NCBI GenBank assembly: GCA_029379385.1 | Contig: CM055606.1 | Span: 2,604,001-2,668,000 of the forward strand | Origin: Quillaja saponaria | Lineage: Eukaryota; Streptophyta; Magnoliopsida; Fabales; Quillajaceae | Direction of reading: 5' to 3' | Length of the DNA stretch: 64,000 nt | Shown: in pieces, positions 1 to 12,760 of the stretch | Layout of the letters: every line of letters begins with the position of its first letter | How positions within the stretch are numbered: position 1 is the stretch's first letter | Program-made: the position numbers and the translations under genes | The notes under the pieces: generated by a model | What the model saw: only the letters and a program-made list of their open reading frames with translations | Databases searched by the model: none | Told to the model about the DNA's origin: nothing

Positions 1-1066
1 GTTTAATTGGCGCTCCACCAGGGTGAGTTGTACTACTGTTTTTAAGGCTTTTCCTTACTATTTAATGTAGAAGTCATATTTCTCATTCTTGCAAAACTCT
101 CAGGTATGTTGGACATGAGGAAGGAGGGCAGCTGACTGAGGCTGTGAGGCGGAGGCCTTACAGTGTGTTACTCTTTGATGAAGTGGAGAAAGCACACACA
201 TCGGTGTTCAATACTTTACTTCAAGTCTTAGATGATGGAAGATTGACAGATGGCCAAGGTCGCACTGTTGATTTCCGGAACACTGTAATCATTATGACAT
301 CAAACCTCGGAGCAGAACATCTTCTGTCTGGATTGATGGGAAAGTGTTCAATGCAGGTTGCTCGTGATAGAGTAATGCAAGAGGTATGTAGCTGGAGCCC
401 TTCTCTGTAATGGGTTAACGTAATTTTATGGACATTCTGAATGATGTGTGCTAATTTTATGTACTGAATTTTGCAGGTGAAGAAGCACTTTAGGCCTGAA
501 TTGTTGAATCGGCTCGATGAGATCGTTGTGTTTGATCCTCTCTCACACGAGCAATTGAGGAAGGTTGCTAGGTTACAAATGAAGGATGTTGCAAGTCGTT
601 TGGCAGAGAGGGGAATTGCCTTGGCAGTGACTGATGCAGCACTGGATTATGTATTAGCAGAGAGCTATGATCCAGTTAGTATCGTGGCATTTACAATTCT
701 TAAGCCATGTTTGTTTGCTTCAGCTTTCTTGAAAATGCTTAACAAATTTCTTTTTGTTGTTTTTAGGTTTATGGTGCTAGACCCATTAGAAGATGGATTG
801 AGAGGAAAGTTGTAACTGAGCTATCAAGGATGCTTGTAAGGGAAGAAATTGATGAGAACTCAACTGTGTACATAGATGCAGGACCTAATGGAAGCGAATT
901 AGTATACAGGGTGGAAAAGAATGGAGGGCTAGTGAATGCAGCTACTGGGCAGAAGTCAGATGTTTTGATTCAGATACCAAATGGGCCAAGAAGTGATGCT
1001 GTTCAGGCAGTGAAGAAGATGAAGATAGAAGAAATTGAAGATGATGATGGTGAAATGGAGGAGTGA
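1..1066 (+). CDS. HSP101: HSP101/ClpB cytosolic disaggregase, 3' part (5' end outside window)
   Basis: C-terminal part of a class-1 Clp/HSP100 AAA+ ATPase, which forms a hexamer that pulls proteins out of heat-induced aggregates with HSP70. Exons fit as 1-22 (end of an upstream exon), 104-383, 477-674 and 767-1066, all GT-AG and in frame, stop at 1064-1066. The second AAA+ module is visible: the GAPPGYVG segment across the first junction, Walker [11 protein letters not shown], sensor-1 region [12 protein letters not shown], the [15 protein letters not shown] block, and sensor 2 in YGARPIRR. The acidic tail ending DDDGEMEE, without an organelle extension, fits the cytosolic/nuclear HSP101 type rather than the chloroplast or mitochondrial ClpB paralogues; the N-terminal part that would prove this is off the window. 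Heat regulation is expected from the family, but the promoter is not here. No frame damage is seen. Confidence 0.93.
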
Positions 1067-1428
1067 AGTGACTAAGAAAAGAATCCCAATCCTTGTGTGT
1101 TATCAAGCTTTGAACTTTCTTTGAGTTGTATATAGGGGTTGAGAAGTGTGTCAAATGGAAACAAGCCCTTTAGAGTAATTTGAAGTCTCCTGTCTTTGTA
1201 TTTAGTTCACCTGGGAGCTTGTGAGTCCAGGAAACATAAAAAGGACTTGTAGCCATATCTTTGAAAATAGTATGCGTTGTTGCTCTAAGAGGTTTTTTGT
1301 CCATTTTCTGAACATTGAAACGATCGGTTTGCTGCAGGAAACACTTGAACCCTTTTTAGACTCTGGAAACTACAAAGATTGATTACCCAGGTGCAAAATA
1401 TGAAGAATGGGAGGAAACTAGGTTTTGG

Positions 1429-1603
1429 TAATATTGTGTACCAATTTCCTACATTGAATGTCAATAAAATAGGAATGTATTGGATGGTGTATTCACAACC
1501 TCATAATGTTCGGTTATTTAGGGTGATAATGTGTACCAACGTCCTACATTGAATGTCAATAAATCTGGGATGTACTAGGTGTATTCACAACCTTATAATG
1601 TTC
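1429..1603. repeat. Tandem duplication of about 92-95 bp downstream of HSP101
   Basis: Two imperfect copies (about 1429-1511 and 1525-1603) share the blocks GTGTACCAA, CCTACATTGAATGTCAATAA and GTATTCACAACC, offset by 92-95 bp. Each carries an AATAAA-like stretch, so the duplication may double a polyadenylation region of HSP101. Assigning it to the 3' UTR is inference. Confidence 0.7.
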
Positions 1604-2750
1604 TTAGACACAAAAAAATCATGGGGCAAGTTGATGATCTTCTTCAATAAGTAAGTTATTTTATTTTGGTTTTTAAAAAAAGACCACTGCCGTTTTGTCT
1701 ATATTTTCATTCTTTGAAGAATATGCATACTACGATGGAACAGCAAGGTGTAAAATGTATATATCAAAAGAGAACCACAAATCCACAACAAATGGTACCC
1801 TTGGTAATTTTTGTTAGTGAAGCGTTGTGTTTGAGGTGGCCCTAATTAATTTGTCGTACTAAATCAAGCCTTGTACATCAACTTTTTTGTCATTTTGTAT
1901 TTTACTTTTTGATCGACGTGTGTTCAATGTCACTGTCCAAATATAAGTGGTGGTGAAGCTTTTTTTTTTGTGTGGCAATGTTTAAGGTATGCATTGCCAC
2001 AAAATAAAATAAAAATTTATGAATTCGGATATGGGTAGATAAAATATTAATTTTTTGACAAAATATTTATGTAGTTTTTAGTGCCGACATCAATAATTTT
2101 TTTTTAAAAAATCAAATTTAATATATAGATAGTCAAATTATGCAACTGAACACTAAAATATATAAATAAATAAAATTAAACAACACTCTTGTTAAAAATT
2201 ATACTAATCAATATTCTGTTAAATAAATAAAATTAAACGTATTAATTAATAAATACTCTTGTGAAAAATGATACTAATCTATATTGTGTTATTTTGAGAA
2301 TATTCTAAAAGTAGAGGGTATGTATGTATAAGTTTTATAATGTATAAGGTAAGGTTTTTCTTTTAATCTTAAACTTAATATATTTGAAGGTGATATTTAA
2401 TTTTGTTTGTAAACAATGAGGATTTTTTTTATTTTTTATTTAGGAAAAAACTTGAGAGTACTTGACAAGATTTTGAGTAAATTTATATTTTTATGCATGA
2501 TCATGATAACTCTATAAGAAATTTTTAACTTCGGTCTTGATATAAATACGGTACAAGTTTTAAAAATAAATTATGATATTAATGCAGGTTTAAATTTGCA
2601 GGATATTTTATCTATCTTTTCATCTTTAATAATATAAAAAATTATTTATTCAAAAAATCACTCAATCAAAAACTGATTATTGTTGGGTTGAGATGAGTTA
2701 GGTTTGGTAAATTGTTGGTTTTTTGTTTTTGTTTTACACACTCATTATGA
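1604..2750. other. AT-rich intergenic stretch, no gene seen
   Basis: Between the HSP101 downstream region and the F3'H promoter. No coding frame, RNA gene or terminal-repeat element could be supported; the sequence is AT-rich with short homopolymers. Confidence 0.6.
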
Positions 2751-2754
2751 GGTA

Positions 2755-3058
2755 CCCAACCTACCTTTCAATCTTTACAATGATAAATGTAGTTACTTAT
2801 TCAAAAAAAAATAAGTTTTTTTGTTTTTGCTTTCTTTGTTTTGGTACCAAACCTTCAACCTTGTTTCCCTAACCCTCAAACCAACCAACAGAGTTAGTAG
2901 GTAGTACTGAGTGACTGAAATCATGTGAAAGAGTGAACCTGTTCAGCGATCCCGATTCAACATCCATAAGCACGTGCCGTGTCAACCTAGAAACCAAACC
3001 CACAATTATTAGATAGAAGAAAGAAACCAAACCCTTGTATATATATATATATATATAT
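2755..3058 (+). promoter_or_regulatory. Putative F3'H promoter: AC-type MYB sites, G-box, TA-rich core
   Basis: Upstream of the F3'H start lie CCAACCTACC (2756-2765) and CCAACCAAC (2881-2889), which resemble AC-rich MYB recognition elements; a perfect G-box CACGTG (2971-2976), a typical bHLH/bZIP site; and a (TA)n tract at 3039-3058, about 60-80 bp before the ATG, that could serve as the TATA region. Control of flavonoid genes by MYB-bHLH pairs is established knowledge; function of these exact sites is inference. Confidence 0.4.
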
Positions 3059-3116
3059 TATTATAATGAACCAGACCAGTTGAGCAAAACAAACGATTAA
3101 GAAGAAGAAGAAAAAT

Positions 3117-5237
3117 ATGTCTCCTCTGTTCATCATCTTTGGTACCACATTATTAGCTATTTTTCTGTATTTTCTTCTCACAAACCTCACCACGCGCCGC
3201 CACTCCAACCCTCTCCCTCCCGGTCCGAAACCATGGCCTATCGTTGGAAACTTGCCTCATTTAGGTTCTGTCCCTCACCATTCCCTTGCAGCCATGGCTC
3301 GTACTTATGGGCCACTCATGTACCTCCGGTTGGGTTTCGTCAACGTGGTGGTTGCCGCCTCGGCTTCGGTTGCCGCTCAATTCTTGAAAACTCATGATGC
3401 AAATTTCTCTAGCCGGCCTCATAACGCCGTGGCTCAATACACTACCTATAACTACCAAGATCTTGTGTTTGCACCGTATGGTCCGAGGTGGCGTATGCTC
3501 CGGAAAATCAGCTCCGTTCATCTCTTCTCCGGCAAGGCTTTGGATGATTTTAGACATGTCCGACAGGTTAGTGATTACGGGTTGCAAAATTATTTGTAGC
3601 CCAAATTACATTTAGGTCCCTATAATTTTATTAGTTTTTCAAATTAGCCATTGTGTTTTGCAAATTTTGAACTGAATCATTATACTTTCATTTTAATTTC
3701 AATTAGGTTTCATGCATGAATTTTTAATTATTAACAAATTACAAGTGTCTAAAGAATAAGATCAAGACTATCAAATAATACAAGAGAATAGTAATTTTAA
3801 TATTTATGAACAAAAATTTCCACAAAAATATAAGTTTTTATTTTTTATTTTTATAATAAATTTATATAAAATTTTGATGAATAAGTATGCTTGAGATTCA
3901 ATTGAAATTAAAATAAAAGTATAGTGATCCAATTAAACACAATTACTCATTTGAAAAAACAGAAAAAATAATAGGTGACCCAAAATATAATTTGGCCTTA
4001 TTTGTAACGTTCTTAGTTTTTAATTTGCTAATTAACTGCATGATACTAACTAATTATAATTTCTTTCTAATTAATTTCATATTAAAAGTTAACATATACG
4101 TTTTTCTTTTCTTATAGACAGTTTTCTTAATTATAGACATAATAAAACTTATATAAATTAAAACTACAAATTTTTTTTGAATGGAGAAAGGGAAAGATAA
4201 CACACGGGATGATGTATGTGTATTTGTATGTTAGTACATAATTAATGTAGCTGTCACACATTTGTCTTTATGATATGCAAATAAATGGTTTTTAATGTCC
4301 AACTTTGCTGTCATTGAAATTAGACTTCTAGGATTAATTAATCTGTGGGCGTAGAATCTTGTATATGGTATTTGTTAATAATGATATGATGTTGACTTAT
4401 AATATTAGTTATTTTATTTTATAATTCACTTCTTTTATAAGTAATTTATTAAATAAATAAAAAAATTGTTGATTTGTTTGTATATGTAACAAGAATTGAT
4501 TTCGTCAACAAATCAAGAAAAGAAACTATTTTTGACCAAAAAGTGATAAAAGAAAAAGAGAAAAAGAAAAATTAAATTAATTAAGCCTTTTGAATTAGCA
4601 ATAAAATATAAGAAAAAAATATTATATATATTTGAAAGCAATTGAGGATTTCATATAAAACAATGAAAAAAATATTTAAGACTAAACCCAGGAAGGAATT
4701 CTTTATTTGCTACCGTCTTGCTTTCGTGGATTGTAGCAAAATTGTAATTAGTAAATTTTAAATTAATAGATACTTTATGTTGATAGTGGACCATTGTAAA
4801 AACAAAATTAAAACTTTATATATATGGGGCATAATTATATTTTATGTTAACTCCGTGGGGACAAATTATATTCCACATATAATATTTTAAAAGTTAAGCT
4901 CACTCAACTTTTATTGTATCCGCTCCTATTATTTGTGCACATAATAATTTTTAATACTTACTATGTTTAAATTATTCTAATAAACATTCTGAAAATACAT
5001 TTGTGTGATATAATTTATTTCTCAATCTATCTTAGAGAAAGAAAAAAAAAGGTCCAAATTTAGATTTTTTTTTTTTAGATGTTTTTTTTTTCCAAAAGAT
5101 ATTTACCAAAAAAAAAAGATTTATCACAAAAGTTTGTTTTTGAAAAGGGAATTCTGGATGAAAGTTTGCTCAATTAGTGTCATTCAAAGAATATCTGAAA
5201 AGGTACTAGTTTCTCATAGCATCAAATTTTTGAAAAA

Positions 5238-5281
<44 letters not shown>

Positions 5282-6773
5282 TATAGTATCAAATTTTAAG
5301 AATCCTAAACTCAAATTTTCAAATTCCTAAATAAAATTGAATGCTTGTATTTGGTAATGTAGAAATGATATGCCCTAAATTTTCAGAAGAAATCAAATTT
5401 TCCCACATAAGAATTTGTTGAATATCATAATGTCATAACTATTGCACATATATTCTGCAGGAGGAAGTGTCAATATTGATAAGGGCGTTAGCAAGTGCAG
5501 GCTCAAAGGCAGTGAACTTAGGACAGTTACTCAATGTGTGCACTGCCAATGCATTAGGGAGAGTAATGATCGGCCGGCGAGTGTTCAATGACGGTAGTAG
5601 TACCGTCGTCAATGATCCTAAAGCCGACGAATTCAGATCAATGGTGATGGAATTGATGGTACTAGCTGGAGTTTTCAACATTAGTGATTTTATTCCTGCA
5701 TTGGATTGGCTAGACCTTCAAGGAGTAGCAGCTAAGGTGAAGAAACTACACAAGAGGTTTGATGCATTTTTAACAAATATTGTTGAGGAACACAAAAAAT
5801 ACAAAAGTGAGAAGCATTTGGATATGTTGAGTACTTTGTTATCACTTAAAGAGGTAGCTCAAGATGAAGGAGAGAAGCTCACAGACACTCAAATCAAAGC
5901 ATTGCTTTTGGTAAATTCTCCGATCACTTATTTCAAAGCATTACTGTTATCGATGAGTAATCTGGCATCGTAAGGTTCAGGAGTCTTACAATATTTAAGT
6001 TTAAGGAACTTTTCTCTTAAAACTAATTGATTGACTTTAAGAGAGAGATTTCAATAGAAATAAACATTTTTATAAATAATTTTCAAGTTTTGAATCCCAA
6101 ACCAATTAATCATTTTAAACACTTATTACAGAATATGTTCACAGCGGGAACTGACACATCATCGAGCACAGTTGAATGGGCCATAGCAGAGCTGATTCGA
6201 CACCCGAAAATTCTAGACCAAGTCAAACAAGAGATAGACAGTGTTGTTGGACCGGATCGACTCATAAATGAATTAGACTTAGCCCAATTGACCTATCTCC
6301 AAGCAGTGGTAAAGGAAACCTTCCGGCTCCATCCATCAACTCCACTCTCTCTGCCGCGTCTGACGGCTGAGGATTGCGTGATCAACGGCTATCACATTCC
6401 GAAAGGCTCAACTGTTTTAGTTAATGTATGGGCCATCTCACGTGATCCAGAACAATGGGCTGATCCATTAAAGTTTAGACCCAATAGGTTCTTACCGGGT
6501 GGCGAAAAGCCCAATGTTGATGTTAAGGGCAATGACTTTGAAGTGATACCATTTGGTGCTGGACGTAGAATGTGTGTTGGTATGAGCCTTGGGCTTCGCA
6601 TGGTTCAGCTACTAACTGCAACTCTTGTCCACGCTATTGATTGGGATTTGCCTGCTGGGCTAATTGCTGAAAAGTTGAACATGGATGAAGCATATGGGCT
6701 AACCTTGCAACGGGCTGAACCGCTAATGGTCCACCCAAGGCCCAGGCTTGCTCCACATCTGTACGAATCATAA
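3117..6773 (+). CDS. F3'H: Flavonoid 3'-hydroxylase (cytochrome P450 CYP75B), complete
   Basis: ER-anchored P450 that adds the 3'-hydroxyl to the flavonoid B-ring (naringenin to eriodictyol, dihydrokaempferol to dihydroquercetin) with NADPH and P450 reductase, leading to cyanidin-type pigments and quercetin. Exons 3117-3566, 5461-5910 and 6132-6773 join in frame to 513 aa, the usual CYP75B length. Seen in order: N-terminal hydrophobic anchor (about 4-24), hinge LPPGPKPWP (33-41), WRMLRK near 125-130, I-helix AGTDTSS (305-311), ExxR in KETFR (E362, R365), the CYP75B-typical GGEKPNVDVKGNDFE, and heme loop FGAGRRMCVG with ligand Cys448. Intron 1 (1.9 kb) holds a 41-T run. Oddities: PHNAVAQYTT at 101-110 and MCV rather than ICA in the heme loop differ from the CYP75B sequences I remember. 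CYP75A (F3'5'H) is less likely given the overall match. An AATAAA near 6866 may serve polyadenylation. Confidence 0.95.
5240..5280. repeat. 41-nt poly(T) run in F3'H intron 1
   Basis: Uninterrupted T homopolymer about 180 bp upstream of the exon 2 acceptor. Length is probably unstable and may be affected by sequencing error. Confidence 0.9.
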
Positions 6774-8388
6774 GTGACCAAGTTACTTTAGTTGATAATT
6801 TATATAAATAAGTGGAATTTGTATGTTTTACTTGATCTATGTGAATTGAGTTTGCTTGGTTTTGTAATAAATGGTACCAATTATATTAGTTGAATTTTTC
6901 TGCTAACATATATACAAAATTTATTCTGAGAGAATATAGAATAAGAAGAAGATATAAAATTTTGCATAAAATTTTGCGAGACTGAAAATATGAGATGTAT
7001 GAGAGAATAAATAATTATTCCCTGAATTGAGTCGTGAAGGCCAAATAGTTTTATGATTGTTGGCTAATCATGGTTTCTTGCTTACTTATTATTATTAGTT
7101 TTTGGAAAGTTTCGTTCATTAAGAAGTTATTTTAAGTGTTTTTTTGGATGTACTAAGAAAAAAATAAACAAATCTAAAAGTGTAAGAAATGAATCCAATG
7201 AGATATAGTGTACATAATGGAAAGATGGTTGGGAAGGAAAGTTGCGGAGTTGTTAAGCTTTCTTATTTTATGGGAGGTAGTAATTGCTAACCAAATTGTA
7301 ATACCAAAGAAACAAAAAAAGAAAAAAAAAAAGAAAAGAAAAAGACTAATATGAATTGTTAGAGGTGTGACTATGTCGTTTATAATTCATAAGAACGAAC
7401 TACTAACTATCAAATATTTTTTACTAGTATTTTAACTCATGTGGTGTGCATTATGAATTATTTAATATTTGGACTAGTTAGACTTAGAAATGTTATACAA
7501 ATGATCCAACATTCAAACTAATTATCAAATCAAATAGTCATTAATAATTTTTGTTGAATGATAATGAAATATTGTGCAATGAAAGTATCGCCATTCTATT
7601 TATTGTATAGTAAGGTTAACAAGCAATAATCATTTAATTATATTTTGTTATTTGATATATATTATTAAAACATGTAATATAATACAAACTAATGATATTA
7701 GAGAGAGATGATATTCTCAAATTTCAATCTTGAATGGATAGCAAATTAACGAGTTACATTTACTAATTGATTTAACAAATGTAAAAACTACAAAATTTAT
7801 TATATGTCTTTGTAAATGAATCAAATACTGTTTCTTTTTTTTCTTTTTTTTTGTACTATTCTAATATTTATATTCATTCTATATATAAAAGTACAAATAT
7901 GGTGAAATACTTTAATTTTCTTAAATATCATTTATAATATTTAATTTTAAATATTTTTATTTGTTTGTATTCAAATGAGCCCTTGAGCCTATGAGCTACA
8001 CAACAATGAACTTAGAAAATTTTCTTTTACTTTGTTGATTAATTACTTTTTTTCAACTTATATGTAATTTTTTATTTATTTAATAAATTTCTAATAATTT
8101 TAAAAAGCTCCCTTACTTTTAATACATTAATTATATTTCTTAGTCATTTTTCAAGCATATGGCACATGAACTATTTATTTTTATCAAAATATTATCGTTT
8201 AAAAAAATCAAAACTAAAATTATCAAACATTTTTATATTATTTTCTAATTCATATTTAAATTTAAGATCAATTCATTTTATGTTTCTAGTTCCTATTGTA
8301 TGAAAAAACCATTTAGGTTCTAAATTATAAAATTTATAATTTTCTTTTACTTTGTCGATCTTCCAACCCAAACCTAGCCCTCTTTAAT
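6774..8388. other. AT-rich intergenic region between F3'H and the TPRA1/CAND gene
   Basis: Holds the F3'H 3' flank (AATAAA-like motif near 6866) and the upstream region of the next gene. No coding frame, RNA gene or clear transposon end was supported. Confidence 0.6.
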
Positions 8389-8396
8389 TAGGGTTT
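8389..8396 (-). promoter_or_regulatory. Telo-box (AAACCCTA on the minus strand) before the TPRA1/CAND start
   Basis: TAGGGTTT on the + strand about 45 bp upstream of the ATG. Telo-boxes are known in promoters and leaders of housekeeping and translation-related plant genes; function here is inferred. Confidence 0.4.
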
Positions 8397-8439
8397 AGAG
8401 CAAAAAATTCCACTCCAATAATCCAATTTTCCGCAAGAA

Positions 8440-11400
8440 ATGTCAACAATTCATCAAGGGATCATCCAAGCTTCACTGTCTCTCTCGCCAATTGCGAGCT
8501 TGCCTGCCGAAACCAACGATCAAGATCCAAGATTTCCCGTTTCTTCTTCCAACTGTGATGTATTCTGGTACGACACTCTTCTGGTTGTTCCGTCAGTTTT
8601 CTTCGCGGTGTATTTGGCAGTCCACGCGAAGAAGAACCTGAAGAAACTTTGTAATGGAGGGTCTTATATAATGATTTCCTATTATGCACTACTTTGGCTT
8701 GTTACCCTTTTAAACCTTGCTTGGTGTTCCCTTCAGGTATTTCTTTCACATTCTTTTTAATTTCTCTCTTTTTTTTTTTCTTTTTTTTAATGAAATTTTG
8801 GTATGACTAATTATATAAAAACAATTATTTTAGTTCCCATGTCTGTACACTTTTAGTTAATTGTCTGCAAGAGAAAATCAAAAGAAAATTTTGATTTGAG
8901 TTTACTTCGGGTATTGGAGATTAATTCTGGTAACTTAGGGAATTAGAGACAAAGTTGAAGTCATAAAATTTGAGAACCTGAGATTTATATATTTGAGCAT
9001 GTAATAAGTAACCCACCTGCTGAGATTTAGTTAATGCAATATAACCTGCATGTCACCCGAGGTTGTAGTTTGATTTCTTTGTGGTTTGGGTTGCTGGGAA
9101 ATTATAACCTACCGGCTAAGTCTAGGGAGTATGGACACCAAATTGCACCCGTTTCTATCTAAGCTTCCCGCAATGCTGCCTAATTTTAAGGATCCAAAGA
9201 TTTTGATAAGGGTGAATGGCTACAACATGACCAAACTTTGTCTCTATGCAGTTCATGCTGCATATGGTTTTGCAAATATATGGGGTGCTATTGTGTTTCT
9301 GGAATTTACACCATTAAATTTAATATATTAACCTGCAGATGGAGTATATAATATGGAAAAAACTTTTTTCACAAAAAAAACTTCCCTTTTGTCAACATTT
9401 CTGTCTCTTTATCTTTAGGTTTCTCTAGTCGAAAATTTGTATTTTTCACTGCCAGGTAAAAGCTTCATTTCTAGTCCACCAACTGGCACTATTTTATTCA
9501 ACTTGAGTTCAAATAATAGAGGGTTGTAAAGCGTTTCTGAGTAGTAGTTTTGTAGTTCAAATGTTACTTTGCCTGAATTCTTTTATACATGCTTCATCAG
9601 GAGTTTTGAGAATCAATCTGTTGTTTTTCATGGTCATGGTAATGGGCTTCATACACTGATTCGATCTGTCTGTAATCTTCAAACTGCTATTTTTGTCAAA
9701 TAGTCGTGGCAGTGCTCTCCCAGGAAGGAGGTTGCATGGAATCTCCTTTCTTTATTCACAGCATCTGGAATATTGTGTTTGGAGATAAGCTTGATGATAT
9801 TCTTACTTAAAGACGACTACACCACTGCAAAGGAAACTTTAGCACATACTTTTCTTGTATCAGGGATCATTGTTGGTGTGGATATACTTCTTAAGGTAAT
9901 ACTTTTTCCATATATGCATAGTTGTATTGTGTGAAGGCACAGCGCACTGTAAATTTATGTACATTTGCATAAAACAAAATTTCTGAAGTTTTGTTAGGTA
10001 GGCCAGTTTGGTATATCTAATCAGGTTTTTCTTTTTGCTTGCTTATGATTTTCTTTCTAAATCATTTGCAAATCAATCTCTCCATATAAGTTAATTTTAT
10101 TTTTTCCTAGTTGTGATCTTACATTTGGATTTTCATTCACAGATTCTAGGTATGTTAAAATCTGTTCTTGGCTAATTGATGTCCAATTTAACACCCTTTA
10201 CCCTCCCCTAAAAAACAAAAGAGTATGTTCATCAATTTCAAAAACCTATCTGTTGCTAAAGCCAAGATCTTCATACCACCATGTAGAATCTCTTTCTGAA
10301 GCCAAGATTACATTTACGATAATCTCTTTGCCTACAGCCAAGGGATCTGAGAGAGAGGTGTATAAGTAGAAAGAGTACTCATCTAACCTCCTTCGGAAAA
10401 CTGTACCTCATTCCTCCTTTCCAAATGTCTCCCAAAATGTCTGTTGATAGAATTTGTTCATTAACAGCCTTACTGAGGAACCTAATAGTATTTTAGAAGG
10501 CATATACTTTAAAGGAAGGCATGCGCATCATGCCAAGTTCTACAGAGGCCAAGTCACTCTTGCCCAAATTAATTAACATCGTTTCCTTATCTTACAGAGT
10601 CTTCTCCCTTCCTCAAAAAAAGAAAAGGCTCTAAAACTTAAAAAACAAAAGCATACTTTTATTGTGGTGTTTGCCTGTTAATCATGTGGCAACTTTTGTT
10701 CTCTCCAAAAGATCAAAAGAAATAGTATTTAGCATGGCCCATTTCTGAATTTTCAATCCCCTTCCAAATAAATTGTTTAAGGCTAATTATTGTGGATGCT
10801 TTTTCAAAATTATGATTTAATTGATCTAAACCGTTTTTACTGCATGCAACGGGATTAACTTTTGTCCTGTAAATAATATTCAAATAATTGAAAAGTTTGT
10901 TTTAAATTGTCAAGTTGCAAATATTTAGATACCGACCCTCATTGAGGTGGGGTGCATAATTATTTTGAAATGTACTCATTCCTTACATTCAGTTGGAGGC
11001 AGATTTACGTCACTACTAGGTACTAGCTTTATATTCCATTTAAGGAAGGGTGAAGGGTAAAGGGTACTCCAGGCATGTTAAAAATCCTATTGTTGTTGAG
11101 CAGATTTAAGCTACACACTGACTATTGTATCCAGAGAGACATAGAACTAGTACTATTAAACACCTAATTTCAACAAAAACAGTTATGAGATATGCTTGCA
11201 ATGTGATACGTTATTTGGTGAGTTGCTAAATACCTCAAATGTGTTGAAGTCAAAATTTGGAAGAGCAGAAAACTCCTATGGCCACGAATATGAACTGCAA
11301 TTTATAGAATCAGACTGTCTAAAACTTTAGTTACTCCTCCGGAGATTCTTAGAACAAGACTAGCTACTATTAGCATCACAATTATTTTTTGAGATTTTAC

Positions 11401-12282
11401 TGTTGGATTTGGTTATATTTCTAGTATATGATGCTCAAAAAGGTGATTGCTCTCCCATGTGTTGCTAGTTGTTTTCTCGACTTGCAGTTCCTCTCTGTAC
11501 ATCTTTGCATTTACCATCTTCCCTCTTGTTCATGTTACCATGCCTGGCCTTGTACTAATTGAATACTCTGTACCAGATAATATATATATTCGGATTTGGG
11601 GTGCCACTGTTCATTCACGATACTGGAAATATACAGAAGAGGAAGTGGGGTTTGTGGATCATTGACAAATTATTGCTCACTGCAGCCTATGGCTTCATAT
11701 TGTTTGTACACTTCTCAAAATGGAGAGAGAAGCTTCCACGTGAGTTCTAATCTGATTTTATTGTCATACTTATTCTTAAATGAATTTATAGTCTAACGCA
11801 CACAGGTATTTTTAATTTTGCAGCTAGGCCGGCATTCTACAACTACATTGTCATAATGTTTGTCTTCAGTGCAGTTGCACTGTTTGCTTGTGGAATTGCA
11901 GGGATTGGGGCTGGCTTTGGCACTTGGTAACCTTTGTGCTTTACTGAAATTAGATATCGTACTCTGTACTTCATTCCTTGGTAATATAAATTGGCACTAA
12001 ATGAGGACTTACGATTCATGCAGGTTGTATAATCTAACTGTTACGTGCTATCACTCCCTGTATCTCCCTTTTCTGTATGTAACTTTTCTAGCAGATTTTT
12101 TCCAGGTGACTACTCTGCCACATTGTGTTCTTGACAAAATCTTTTGTGGAATACTATATTATTTTTAGATATCATAATGACATGTTTGCTTGTGCCTTGC
12201 ACAGGAGGAAGATTTCCTTTTGGATAATGCATATTACTCTGAGATGAAAGATGCTGGCTTCTTTGATGATGACTGGGACTAG
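8440..12282 (+). CDS. TPRA1/CAND-family seven-transmembrane protein, complete
   Basis: Six exons: 8440-8736, 9704-9895, 11577-11739, 11824-11926, 12024-12105 and 12205-12282. Together they are 915 nt, closing in frame as a 304-aa protein with stop at 12280-12282; all junctions are GT-AG. The protein is strongly hydrophobic, with segments consistent with about seven membrane spans: FWYDTLLVVPSVFFAVYLAV, ISYYALLWLVTLLNLAWC, the LLSLFTASGILCL region, TFLVSGIIVGVDILL, IIYIFGFGVPLF, AAYGFILFVHF, and FYNYIVIMFVFSAVALFACG, followed by LYLPFLYVTFLADFF. The acidic C-terminus EEDFLLDNAYYSEMKDAGFF matches what I recall of the plant TPRA40/CAND2-CAND8 group (transmembrane protein adipocyte-associated 1 homologues, candidate GPCRs). 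Biochemical role is not established. Intron 2 (1.7 kb) and intron 1 (about 970 bp) hold no recognised gene. The family call rests on remembered similarity, so it is firm for fold and length, less so for subgroup. Confidence 0.85.
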
Positions 12283-12760
12283 TATATTGACATTTTAAAA
12301 CTGAAGATAGTTTTTGGTTGAAACTATGTAAATATATTTAGTACTAACTGGCTGTTAATCCCCACGGCTAAAGTGAGATGTTCAATTTGGAATGCAGTAA
12401 ACTGTGTTTCTCCAAGGCCGGAGTATATGTATTTAGTTTGGATACAGACATCTCTTCCTGTCTCAATGATAATTAGTGTTGGATTTTATGCAAAAAAAAA
12501 AAGCCTTTGCCATATTTAAAGTTTTTAAATAATGATACTTAATAATTATGGCTAAACGTGCTTTATATATGATGAAATAGTTTTTTCATCACAAACAAAT
12601 GAATAGATGTGGATTTGTTATAAAGTAATCATAATCGATGTATTTGGGATCCCATTTAGTTGCTTAACAAGTCCTTTACAAAAACAGTTGAGGCAATATC
12701 TGGTTAATGTACAGATAAAACATTGAAACTCATTTATATTGCACTTGCGATAAATTCCCC
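12283..12760. other. 3' flank of the TPRA1/CAND gene, no further gene seen
   Basis: Likely holds the 3' UTR and a short spacer. No coding frame or RNA gene was supported. Confidence 0.5.

Noticed and set aside
942..1154. Minus-strand ORF over the HSP101 last exon
   Set aside because: Shadow of the acidic GA-rich coding tail; no family features.
2987..3599. Minus-strand ORFs over F3'H exon 1
   Set aside because: Antisense shadows of a clear P450 exon.
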